The position numbers and the translations under genes are program-made. This document shows positions 24,578-32,155 of a DNA stretch of 43,641 bases, piece after piece. This DNA comes from Acidobacteriota bacterium (GTDB lineage: Bacteria > Actinomycetota > Actinomycetes > Actinomycetales > Microbacteriaceae). The DNA lies in NCBI GenBank assembly GCA_019352055.1, contig JABBOB010000021.1:1-43641 (forward strand), read 5' to 3'. Below the pieces are notes generated by a model. The model did not search any database. It saw nothing but the letters and a program-made list of their open reading frames with translations, and had not been told where the DNA came from. How positions within the stretch are numbered: the first letter of the stretch is position 1; the number at the start of each line of letters is the position of its first letter.

Positions 24578-26146
24578 TCAGGCTCGCAGCGCCGAGGCGA
24601 GCAGCTCCGGGCCGCGTCGTTCGAACACACGCCCTCCCCACGCGGTGCCCGACCACAGCACCACGACACCGACGACCACCCCTGCGACGAGCGACCACCA
24701 CGCAGCGGCCACCGACCCCTCGATCGCGACGAGGCCGAGCAGGATCGCGGGCGCGGCGGCGGCGAGCTGGAGGAGGAACAGCACCGACTGCACGACCGCG
24801 GCCACCCCCGTCGTGGAGTTGGGCTGCTGGAACGGCGACGAGCCCGGCCGCGGCACGGGGTAGGGCATGAGGGCCGAGCTGACACCCCCGATCCCCGTTC
24901 CGGCGAGCAGGAGGCAGACCGCGACGCCGATCAGCGGCGCGGCGAGGAGGGGGCGACCGGCGATCGCGGCGCTCACGAACGAGCCGGCCACGAGCACGGG
25001 CAGACCGACGACCAGCACGGGGGCGAGCCGGCCGAGGCGGTCGTCGACGCCCCGGACCCCTGCTGCGACGTGGAGCCAGATCGCGGTGTGGTCGTAGGCG
25101 ATGTCGTTGTGGCTCGCCCAGCCGATGAACAGGGCGACGACCGGTACCGGGATCAGCGCGAGCACGGGGCCGGGCACACCGGCGAGGCCGAGCACGAGGA
25201 CCAGCACGATCGGGGTGACGGGGATGCTGATGATGCTCACCCGGTACCGCACGTCACGCGCCCAGTAGGAGATCGCCCGCGCGGCGATCGCCCCCCTCGG
25301 CGTGGCGGGCAGCCGGCCGAACCAGCCGATGCCGGCGAGGGTCTGCGGCCGGGCGCGGCGCCCCGTCGAGACGAGCGCGACACCGACGAGCTCGCGCCAG
25401 AGGAGGCCCAGCAGTACGACCGTCGCCAGGGCGACGAGCAGCTGACCGAGTCCCGCCGCGTCGCCCCCGGCGATGCTGGCGGGCGCCGCCCATGCCGCGC
25501 CCAGCGGTGTCCACGCGAGCACGGCGACGACGGACCCGATCGCGGTGAGCGCCTGCCGGCCGAGCTCGAGGTTCGTCAGCAGCACCATGAGCGGCGCGAG
25601 CAACGACAGACCGACCACGAGGACCGCCGCGACCGCCTCCCGCGAGCGGCGCGTGGACAGCAGCAGGCCGGCGCCCGTCGCCCCGATCCTGGACAGCAGC
25701 ACGCCGGTCAGCACGATGCAGGGCACGCACACCAGCGCGACGAGGATCGCGGCGGCCGACCGGGACCAGGTGGCGAGCGTCGCGAAGGAGACCAGGAGGA
25801 GCGCGAGCGCCGGCACGCCGACGACCCCCGTGACAGCCAGCCCGACGGCGAGCCGCGTGCGCTCGATGCCGAACAGCGCGAAGCGGCGGGGGTCGAGCGT
25901 GTCGTCGATGCCGACGAAGATCGGCACGACGAGGAAGGCGAGCAGGGCGATCGAGCCGCCGCCCACCACCACCGCGGTCGAGATCGCGGTCGGCGCGAAG
26001 CGCAGCGCGACCAGGGTCACGACGAGCAGCAGCGTGATGCCGGCGCCGTAGAGCAGGGCGAGCGCGAGCCCGGCGACCTGCCACGGGCTGCGCCGGAACT
26101 GGTTGACCAGCAGTCGCAGCTTCAGTCGGACGAGCGCGGCGGTCAT
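24578..26146 (-). CDS. ABC exporter membrane protein
   Basis: 522 residues with about 12 hydrophobic segments and a cytoplasmic N-terminus (LVRLKLRLLVNQFRRSPWQVAG). It is the permease partner of the ATPase whose stop overlaps its ATG (ATGA). A mid-protein loop has STGRRARPQTLAGIGWFGRLPATPRGAIAARAISYWARDVRYR, a pattern seen in large actinobacterial ABC-2-like permeases. No substrate is evident. Export is inferred because no solute-binding protein is encoded. Confidence 0.82.
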   Translation of the reverse strand: MTAALVRLKLRLLVNQFRRSPWQVAGLALALLYGAGITLLLVVTLVALRFAPTAISTAVVVGGGSIALLAFLVVPIFVGIDDTLDPRRFALFGIERTRLAVGLAVTGVVGVPALALLLVSFATLATWSRSAAAILVALVCVPCIVLTGVLLSRIGATGAGLLLSTRRSREAVAAVLVVGLSLLAPLMVLLTNLELGRQALTAIGSVVAVLAWTPLGAAWAAPASIAGGDAAGLGQLLVALATVVLLGLLWRELVGVALVSTGRRARPQTLAGIGWFGRLPATPRGAIAARAISYWARDVRYRVSIISIPVTPIVLVLVLGLAGVPGPVLALIPVPVVALFIGWASHNDIAYDHTAIWLHVAAGVRGVDDRLGRLAPVLVVGLPVLVAGSFVSAAIAGRPLLAAPLIGVAVCLLLAGTGIGGVSSALMPYPVPRPGSSPFQQPNSTTGVAAVVQSVLFLLQLAAAAPAILLGLVAIEGSVAAAWWSLVAGVVVGVVVLWSGTAWGGRVFERRGPELLASALRA

Positions 26147-26967
26147 TCGACGAAGGAGTGCAGCCACTCCATGCCCGCGGCGGCCCGTCGACCGCCGGCG
26201 AGCGCGACGAAGCGCTCCTCCAGCGACTCGCCGCCACGGACCTCGTCCGTCGTGCCGGCGGCGAGCACCTTGCCGCCCACGATCACCGCGACGTGGTCGC
26301 ACACGCGCTGGATCAGGTCCATGCCGTGGCTCGAGAGCACCACGGTGCCGCCCGCCGCGACGTAGCGCTGCAGGATATCGACGATGTTGGCCGCCGACAC
26401 CGGGTCGACCGACTCGAACGGCTCGTCGAGCACCAGGAGGCGCGGCGAGTGGATCATCGCCGCGGCGAGCGCGATCTTCTTCGTCATGCCGGCCGAGTAG
26501 TCGGCGACGAGCCGGCCCGTGGCGTCCTCGAGCCCGAACGCGGCGACGAGGTCCGCGGTGCGCTGCCGCACGGTCGCCGCGTCGAGGCCGCGGAGCACGC
26601 CGGCGTAGTGGAGCAGCTGCGCGCCGGAGAGCCGGTCGAACAGCCGCAACGCGTCCGGCAGCACGCCGATCGCCCGCTTGGCGCGGTCCGGCTCGGCCCA
26701 CACGTCGATCCCGTGCACGAGCACCGTGCCGCCGTCGGGGCGCAGGAGACCCGTCACCATCGAGAGCGTCGTGGTCTTGCCGGCGCCGTTCGGGCCCACG
26801 ATCCCGGTGAACGAACCCGCCGCGACGGCCAGGTCGATCGAGTCCACCGCGACGGTGTCGCCGAAGCGCTTGGTGAGGCCCCGGAGGTCGAGGACGGTCT
26901 CGACCGCCCCGGGCTCCTCCGGCACCTCCGTATCGGTGCTGGACTGGGGAAGCTCCGGCGCCGTCAC
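26143..26967 (-). CDS. ABC transporter ATP-binding protein
   Basis: 274 residues: an acidic leader of about 25 residues, Walker A GPNGAGKTT, Q-loop region GVLPDALRLFD, a variant signature YSAGMTKKIALAAA in place of LSGGQ, Walker B LLVLDEP, and H-loop SSHGMD. The YSxGMxKK type signature is typical of ABC-2 exporters. GTG start supported by a -10 box 7 nt upstream. Forms one transport system with the following permease. Confidence 0.92.
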   Translation of the reverse strand: MTAPELPQSSTDTEVPEEPGAVETVLDLRGLTKRFGDTVAVDSIDLAVAAGSFTGIVGPNGAGKTTTLSMVTGLLRPDGGTVLVHGIDVWAEPDRAKRAIGVLPDALRLFDRLSGAQLLHYAGVLRGLDAATVRQRTADLVAAFGLEDATGRLVADYSAGMTKKIALAAAMIHSPRLLVLDEPFESVDPVSAANIVDILQRYVAAGGTVVLSSHGMDLIQRVCDHVAVIVGGKVLAAGTTDEVRGGESLEERFVALAGGRRAAAGMEWLHSFVE

Positions 26968-26974
26968 GCGCTCG

Positions 26975-26980
26975 ACTGTA
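26975..26980 (-). promoter_or_regulatory. Probable -10 box of the ABC exporter operon (TACAGT)
   Basis: On the minus strand TACAGT ends 7 nt before the GTG of the ATPase gene. Confidence 0.4.
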
Positions 26981-27108
26981 TCGACCGGGCCCGTGCGTCG
27001 CCGAGGAGCGCGCTGGGGTCCGCGTGGCACCGGCCCCCTCCCAGGACCTCGATTAGCATGAGCGACCGGCGCGGCGGCCGCCGCCCCCACCCGATTCGCC
27101 GCCCGAGG

Positions 27109-27936
27109 ATGTCCGTGACCACTGCCGTGTCCGCGCCCCGCGTCGCCCGACCGGCGAAGCGCACGACGTACTGGTCGCGCTACCGCCAGGCGCTCTGGCT
27201 GCTGACCACCCGCGACCTCAAGGTCAGATACACGACGAGCGCGCTCGGCTACGTCTGGTCGATCCTCGATCCGCTCCTGATGGGGCTGATCTACTTCGTG
27301 ATCTTCGGGTTCGTGTTCCACCGCGGCGGGGTCAACGACCAGCCGTACATCCTGTTCCTGCTGATGGCCGTGCTGCCGTGGACGTGGTTCAACGGCAACC
27401 TGTCGGACGCGACCCGCGCCTTCCGGCAGGAGGGCAAGCTGATCCGCTCGGTGAAGATCCCCCGGAGCATCTGGATCCTGCGCCAGATCGCGTCCAAGGG
27501 CATCGAGTTCGTGATCAGCCTGTCGATCATCGTGTTCTTCGCCCTGTTCAACCTCACGGCGCCGAGCCCGTGGACGTTCGTCTACCTCCCGCTCGCGATC
27601 GTCCTTCAGGTGCTGCTGACGGTCGGTTGCAACTTCATCATCGCGCCGCTGGCGGTCTTCTACCGGGACCTCGAGCGCGTGGTGAAGCTCGGCCTGCGCG
27701 TGCTCTTCTACGGCGCCCCGGTGCTGTACCACCTGGAGATCGGCAACCCGGTCCTGCACTTCGTCTACGGGCTCGACCCGCTCGCGGGGATCCTCGACAT
27801 GTATCGCGGGTGCTTCTTCCCGGACAACGTCGACTGGGTCTACGTGATCGAGGGCACCGTCGTGTCCGTGCTCATCTTCACGGTCGGCGCCGTCGTCTTC
27901 CGGCGCTCCGTGCCCCGCGTCCTGAAGGAGCTGTGA
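27109..27936 (+). CDS. Polysaccharide/teichoic-acid ABC exporter permease (Wzm/TagG type)
   Basis: 275 residues with six membrane helices and the ABC-2 polysaccharide-export pattern: YRQALWLLTTRDLKVRYTTSALGYVWSILDPLLMGLIYFVIF, then VLPWTWFNGNLSDATRAFRQEGKLIRSVKIPRSIWIL, and C-terminal GIAxMYRxxFF-like residues. It moves lipid-linked polymers across the membrane with the ATPase encoded next. An in-frame ATG at 27058 would add 17 Arg-rich residues. A TAGCAT box at 27054-27059 overlaps that ATG, so I prefer the later start, though neither has a good ribosome-binding site. Confidence 0.87.
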   Translation: MSVTTAVSAPRVARPAKRTTYWSRYRQALWLLTTRDLKVRYTTSALGYVWSILDPLLMGLIYFVIFGFVFHRGGVNDQPYILFLLMAVLPWTWFNGNLSDATRAFRQEGKLIRSVKIPRSIWILRQIASKGIEFVISLSIIVFFALFNLTAPSPWTFVYLPLAIVLQVLLTVGCNFIIAPLAVFYRDLERVVKLGLRVLFYGAPVLYHLEIGNPVLHFVYGLDPLAGILDMYRGCFFPDNVDWVYVIEGTVVSVLIFTVGAVVFRRSVPRVLKEL

Positions 27937-28670
27937 TGCCGGCTCCGGTCATCTCCGTGCACAACGTGGGCGTGCGCTTCCAGCGCGACCGCGGACAGCG
28001 GCGCGGCCTGAAGGACATGCTGTCGGGCGCGAAGAACCGACGGCCGCCGGAGGAGTTCTGGGCGTTCCGCGGCGTCAGCTTCGACGTCGCCCAGGGCGAG
28101 TCGATCGGCGTCGTGGGACGCAACGGCCAGGGCAAGTCGACGCTGCTGAAGATGGTCGCGGAGGTCCTGATCCCCGACGAGGGCACGGTCGCCGTGCGGC
28201 AGGGCGTCGCCCCGCTGATCGAGATCACCGGCGGCTTCGTCGACGACCTGACCGTGCGGGACAACGTGTTCCTCGCCGCCGGTCTGCACGGCAAGTCGAA
28301 GGCTCAGATCGCCGACGAGTTCGACGACATCATCGACTTCGCCGAGATCAAGGACTTCGTCAACACCCCCTACAAGCACCTGTCGAGCGGGATGAAGGTG
28401 CGGGTCGCCTTCGCCGTCGTCTCGCGGCTCGACGAGCCGATCCTGCTGGTCGACGAGGTGCTCGCGGTCGGCGACCGCGGATTCCGGCGCAAGTGCTACA
28501 CCCGCATCGAGGAGATGCTGGCGGAGGGGCGGACGATGTTCTTCGTCTCGCACAACGACGGCGACCTGAAGCGGTTCTGCACGCGCGGCATCTACCTGGA
28601 CAAGGGGTCGCTGCAGTTCGACGGCGCGATCGACGAGGCGTTCGAGCGGTACACGACCGACTACGCCTGA
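27936..28670 (+). CDS. Polysaccharide/teichoic-acid ABC exporter ATPase (Wzt/TagH type)
   Basis: 244 residues. The N-terminal VGVRFQRDRGQRRGLKDML and FWAFRGVSFDV are typical of Wzt/TagH. Walker A GRNGQGKST, TGGFVDDLTVRDNVFLAAGLHG, signature HLSSGMKVRVAFAV, Walker B ILLVDEVLAVGD and H-loop FVSHN follow. There is no C-terminal carbohydrate-binding domain, so polymer-length sensing of the O9a type is not expected. ATG overlaps the permease TGA (TGATG). Its stop lies 4 bp from the convergent next gene, with a CCTGA-acga-TCAGG hairpin at the junction. Confidence 0.93.
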   Translation: MPAPVISVHNVGVRFQRDRGQRRGLKDMLSGAKNRRPPEEFWAFRGVSFDVAQGESIGVVGRNGQGKSTLLKMVAEVLIPDEGTVAVRQGVAPLIEITGGFVDDLTVRDNVFLAAGLHGKSKAQIADEFDDIIDFAEIKDFVNTPYKHLSSGMKVRVAFAVVSRLDEPILLVDEVLAVGDRGFRRKCYTRIEEMLAEGRTMFFVSHNDGDLKRFCTRGIYLDKGSLQFDGAIDEAFERYTTDYA

Positions 28671-28674
28671 ACGA

Positions 28675-29136
28675 TCAGGAGGCGGCCGGGAACGGCTTGC
28701 CGGCGAAGAACAGCGCGTAGGTGTCGCCGCCGGCGGCCGTCGGCTTCAGCTCGAGCGTCTTCGGCGCCCCGGGGTGCTGCAGCCGCAGCGCCTCCGCGAC
28801 CGCAGGCAGCGACTTCGGCGGCTTGCCGTTGTCGACGAGGTCGCCGACCTCACCACCGGTGAGCTGCAGCCCGTAGATCCGCTGGATCGACGCCTGCACC
28901 CGGGCGCGCTCGTCGCCGAGCGTGCGGAAGCCGGTGGCCGCCAGCACCACGGTGCCGGCGAGCCCGATCAGGGCCAGCACGCCCGCCACGGCGAGCAGGG
29001 GCACCCGGCGCCGAGACCGGCGCAGCGAGGGCGCGAAGACGATCGGGAGGCAGATCACCACGGTCGAGGCGAGCAGCGCGAGCAGCGCCGGGATGAACAC
29101 GACGTTCTGGTTCGTGCCGAAGTACGGGATCGTCAA
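28675..29136 (-). CDS. Two-helix membrane protein of unknown function
   Basis: 153 residues. Starts TIPYFGTNQNVVFIPALLALLASTVVICLPIVF (helix 1), a short basic loop (RRSRRRVP), helix 2 (LLAVAGVLALIGLAGTVVLAATGF), then an extracytoplasmic domain of about 90 residues. The TTG start at 29136 is chosen because GGAGAG lies about 8 nt upstream and no ATG or GTG fits. No family recognised. Convergent with the Wzt gene and divergent from the next gene. Confidence 0.65.
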   Translation of the reverse strand: MTIPYFGTNQNVVFIPALLALLASTVVICLPIVFAPSLRRSRRRVPLLAVAGVLALIGLAGTVVLAATGFRTLGDERARVQASIQRIYGLQLTGGEVGDLVDNGKPPKSLPAVAEALRLQHPGAPKTLELKPTAAGGDTYALFFAGKPFPAAS

Positions 29137-29247
29137 CAGGGGATCTCTCCGAAAGGATCTGGGTCGTCCCCTCCGGGACCGCCCGACGCTAGCACCGGGT
29201 CGACGCGGAGCAGTCGCTCGGCACGGCTTCCTATGATCGCCTGCACC

Positions 29248-29979
29248 ATGAGCGAAGATCCCCAGGACGACGACGCGACCGGCTGGACGAAGCAGGGCTT
29301 CGACCGACTGCTGTCGGTGCACCGCCCGGTCGTCCTCGCCCACCTCCGATCGATCCGGAAGCGGAACCCGACCGCGTCGCCGGACGAGGTCGTCCGGATG
29401 CTCGAGAAGCGCTACGTCGCCGCGGTGACGGCCGGCGGCGCGGCCACGGGCGCCGCGGCGGTCATCCCGGGCGTCGGCACGGTCGCCGCCATCGCGATCA
29501 GCGGTGCGGAGACCGCCGGGTTCCTGGAGGCGAGCGCGCTCTTCGCGCAGTCCGTGGCGGAGGTGCACGGGCTCTCGACGGCCGACCCGGAGCGCGCCAG
29601 CACGCTGGTGATGGCGCTGATGCTCGGACCGGCCGGCGCCAATCTCGTGCAGCAGTTCGCCGGCGAGGTCACCGGCACCGGCAAGCCCCGAAGCGCCTAC
29701 TGGGGCGAGCTCGTCACGAAACGGCTGCCGTCCACGGTGCTGAAGTCCCTCACCGATCGGGTGCGGAAGAGCTTCGTCCGACGGTTCGCCACCCGGCAGG
29801 GCGCGAGCATCGTGGGTCGGGCGGTCCCGTTCGGCATCGGCGCGGTGGTCGGCGGCGCCGGCAACCGCATCGCGGGCCGGCGCGTCGTGTCGGCGACGCG
29901 GGACGCGTTCGGGCCGGCGCCGACGAGCTTCCCGCACGAGATCCGGCTTCCCGATCCGCCGCGGGCGATCGCGGGCTGA
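29248..29979 (+). CDS. Conserved actinobacterial protein of unknown function
   Basis: 243 residues: an acidic N-terminus, a basic helix-rich segment (VVLAHLRSIRKRNPTASPDEVVRMLEKRYVAAV), a Gly/Ala-rich hydrophobic stretch TAGGAATGAAAVIPGVGTVAAIAISGA that may enter a membrane, then LVMALMLGPAGANLVQQF and a second small-residue stretch GRAVPFGIGAVVGGAGNRIAGRRVV. The arrangement faintly recalls EcsC-like proteins. I do not claim that family. A TATGAT box ends 10 nt before the ATG. Confidence 0.8.
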   Translation: MSEDPQDDDATGWTKQGFDRLLSVHRPVVLAHLRSIRKRNPTASPDEVVRMLEKRYVAAVTAGGAATGAAAVIPGVGTVAAIAISGAETAGFLEASALFAQSVAEVHGLSTADPERASTLVMALMLGPAGANLVQQFAGEVTGTGKPRSAYWGELVTKRLPSTVLKSLTDRVRKSFVRRFATRQGASIVGRAVPFGIGAVVGGAGNRIAGRRVVSATRDAFGPAPTSFPHEIRLPDPPRAIAG

Positions 29980-29985
29980 CGCGCA

Positions 29986-30024
29986 CCCGACGCCGGTCGT
30001 GGACCGCGAGCAGCGGGCGTCGGG
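29986..30024. terminator. Bidirectional terminator-like hairpin
   Basis: Nine-base arms CCCGACGCC and GGCGTCGGG enclose a 21-base loop between two convergent genes. No T-run is present. Confidence 0.5.
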
Positions 30025-30040
30025 CCCACTCGGAGCCGAT

Positions 30041-31927
30041 CTACAGTTGGAGCCAGAGGAACTGCAGCGGCGCGAGGGGCAGGTCCGCCCAGAGCTCGAC
30101 GTCGACGTCGGTGATGAGGTCGTGCGCCATGGCGGGCATCGCGGCGAACGCCTCCGACGGCACGACCCGCTCCTGCTCCGACAGGTTCGCCAGCACGAGC
30201 ACCGTCCCCTCGGCGCCGGGCCGCTGGTAGCCGAGCACGTGCGGATCGTGCGGATGGAACCCGACCAGCGCACCGCCGGCGAACTGCGCCGTCTCGCGAC
30301 GCGCCTGGGTCAGCCGGCGGAGGCCGAGGTAGATCGCCCCTGCGTCCGTGTCGGGGTCCGTCCGCTCCGCGGAGCGCTGCGCCGGGTAGGGCGGCCGGTG
30401 CACCCAGCGGCTGTCCCCCGCGTGCTCGGGGTCGGCGAGGTAGGCGTAGTCGTTCAGCTGCCCGACCTCGTCACCCAGGTAGAGCAGCGGCAGGCCGCCG
30501 GTCGACAGGGCGATCGAGTGCGCGAGCAGCACCCGCTGCACACCGAACGGGTCGCCCGCCTCGACGCCCGCGAGCGACGCCGTCGTGCCGGAGACGCGGG
30601 CGTCGCCGGTCCGCGCGTTCTCCTGGAACGGCACCCCGCGAGCGAACGACCCCTCGAATCGGTTCACGTAGAAGGCGTTGAGGAAGCGGCGGTGATCGAA
30701 CCCGTCGATGCCCAGCTCCGCCGCGTCCTCGTCGGCGAAGGTCCAGCCGATGTCGTCATGGCTGCGGACGTAGTTCACCCACGCGGTCCCCGGGGGGATC
30801 GCATGTCTGCGCTCGAGGGCCTGCTGCAGCAGGCCCGCGTCGCGGGTGGCGAGCGACTCCCAGATCAGCGCCATCTGGAGCGGATTGTAGGAGAGCTGGC
30901 ACTCCCCCGGCGAGATGTACTCCGCCACCTGATCCGGGTGCACGATCGCCTCGGACTTGAACAGCACCGCCGGTGCGGCGATCCGGCAGACCGCGTTGAA
31001 CGCCCTGATCAGCGTGTGGGCCTGGGGCAGGTTCTCGCATGCGGTGCCGAGCCGCTTCCAGATGAAGGCGACCGCGTCCATGCGCAGCACGTCCACGCCG
31101 ACGTTGGCGAGGAAGAGCATCTCCCCCGCCATCGCGGTGAAGACGGCCGGGTTCTCGTAGTTCAGGTCCCATTGGAAGTGGTAGAACGTCGACCAGATCC
31201 ATCGCCCGTCGGGCAGCTGGACGAACGACCCGGGATGGTCGTCCGGGAAGACCTCGCGCGTCGTCACCTCGAACAGGTCGGGCAGCGTCCGGTCCGGGTA
31301 GATCCGGTAGAACTCGGCGTACGCCGGGTCCCCGGAGACCGCACCGACGGCCCAGTCGTGCTCGTCGCTGGTGTGGTTGAAGATGAAGTCGACGACCAGG
31401 GAGATACCCGCCGCGCGCAGGTCGGCGGCGAGCGAGCGCAGCTGCTCCATGTCCCCGAGGGCCGGGTCCACCTCGCGGTAGCTCGAGACGGCGTAGCCGC
31501 CGTCCGAGTCCCCCTCCGGGGCCCGGAAGAGCGGCATCAGATGGAGGTAGGTGAGCCCGAGCTCGCGGAAGTACGGGATGCGCGCACGGACCCCCTCCAG
31601 GTCCCCTGCGTACCGGTCCACGTAGCAGACCCCGCCCAGCATGCGGTTGTCCAGGAACCAGTCCGGGTCCGCCTCGCGCGCCGCGTCGAGAGCCCGGAGG
31701 TCGTCCGGCCGGGCCGCTGCGGCACGGGCGATCGCGACGACGAGCGCGGTGAGCTGATCGAGGCAGTCGGCCCGCTCCCCGTACAGCTCGGTGAAGTGCT
31801 CGAAGAGGCGGCCGAAGTGCCGGTCGAGCCGGCCGCGGAGCACGTCGTCGACGTCGACGCCCGCCTCCGCGAGCCGCCGATCGACGTGGCTCCTGACCGC
31901 GACGGCCTGCTGGGAGAGCGAGAGCAT
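30041..31927 (-). CDS. Amylosucrase-type glycoside hydrolase (GH13 subfamily 4)
   Basis: 628 residues. The helical N-terminal domain and GH13 barrel match amylosucrase throughout. DVLRMDAVAFIWK carries nucleophile Asp284, LFKSEAIVHPDQV carries acid/base Glu326, and RSHDDIGW carries His390-Asp391. These sit 2 positions below the residues I recall for the Neisseria polysaccharea enzyme. Such enzymes cleave sucrose and either build alpha-1,4-glucan or hydrolyse it. Asp142 (SDGGYA), at the place of the glucose-pocket Asp, is present. No signal peptide, so it is cytoplasmic. GGAAG ribosome-binding site upstream. No sucrose transporter is adjacent. Confidence 0.9.
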   Translation of the reverse strand: MLSLSQQAVAVRSHVDRRLAEAGVDVDDVLRGRLDRHFGRLFEHFTELYGERADCLDQLTALVVAIARAAAARPDDLRALDAAREADPDWFLDNRMLGGVCYVDRYAGDLEGVRARIPYFRELGLTYLHLMPLFRAPEGDSDGGYAVSSYREVDPALGDMEQLRSLAADLRAAGISLVVDFIFNHTSDEHDWAVGAVSGDPAYAEFYRIYPDRTLPDLFEVTTREVFPDDHPGSFVQLPDGRWIWSTFYHFQWDLNYENPAVFTAMAGEMLFLANVGVDVLRMDAVAFIWKRLGTACENLPQAHTLIRAFNAVCRIAAPAVLFKSEAIVHPDQVAEYISPGECQLSYNPLQMALIWESLATRDAGLLQQALERRHAIPPGTAWVNYVRSHDDIGWTFADEDAAELGIDGFDHRRFLNAFYVNRFEGSFARGVPFQENARTGDARVSGTTASLAGVEAGDPFGVQRVLLAHSIALSTGGLPLLYLGDEVGQLNDYAYLADPEHAGDSRWVHRPPYPAQRSAERTDPDTDAGAIYLGLRRLTQARRETAQFAGGALVGFHPHDPHVLGYQRPGAEGTVLVLANLSEQERVVPSEAFAAMPAMAHDLITDVDVELWADLPLAPLQFLWLQL

Positions 31928-31982
31928 CTTCGACTTCCGTTCCTGGCGTTGCCGGAAGTCTATGGAGCGGAAGCCGGGTGGA

Positions 31983-32153
31983 TCAGGCCGGCCGCTGGCT
32001 GAGCAGACCGATCCCGACGAGCGCGAGCCCGATGACCGCACCGATCGCGACCGTGCGCCACGACCCGTGGGCGAGCCGCTTGACTCGGAGGACGAACACG
32101 ACGAGGAGCACCGCCAGCATGCCGACGACGGCGATGCCCCACGTCGCACCCAT
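31983..32153 (-). CDS. 56-residue two-helix membrane protein downstream of htrA
   Basis: An ATG begins 2 bp after the htrA stop. The frame reads a hydrophobic helix (TWGIAVVGMLAVLLVVFVL), a basic cytoplasmic loop RVKRLAHGSWR, and a second helix (TVAIGAVIGLALVGIGLL) ending SQRPA. Nearly all third positions are G or C. The close spacing indicates co-translation with the protease. No family recognised. It could be a small partner or regulator of the membrane-anchored protease. Confidence 0.65.
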   Translation of the reverse strand: MGATWGIAVVGMLAVLLVVFVLRVKRLAHGSWRTVAIGAVIGLALVGIGLLSQRPA

Positions 32154-32155
32154 CG

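Noticed and set aside
29999-32002. A 667-codon plus-strand frame opposite the amylosucrase gene
   Set aside because: Arg/Val/Glu-rich antisense shadow with no domain.
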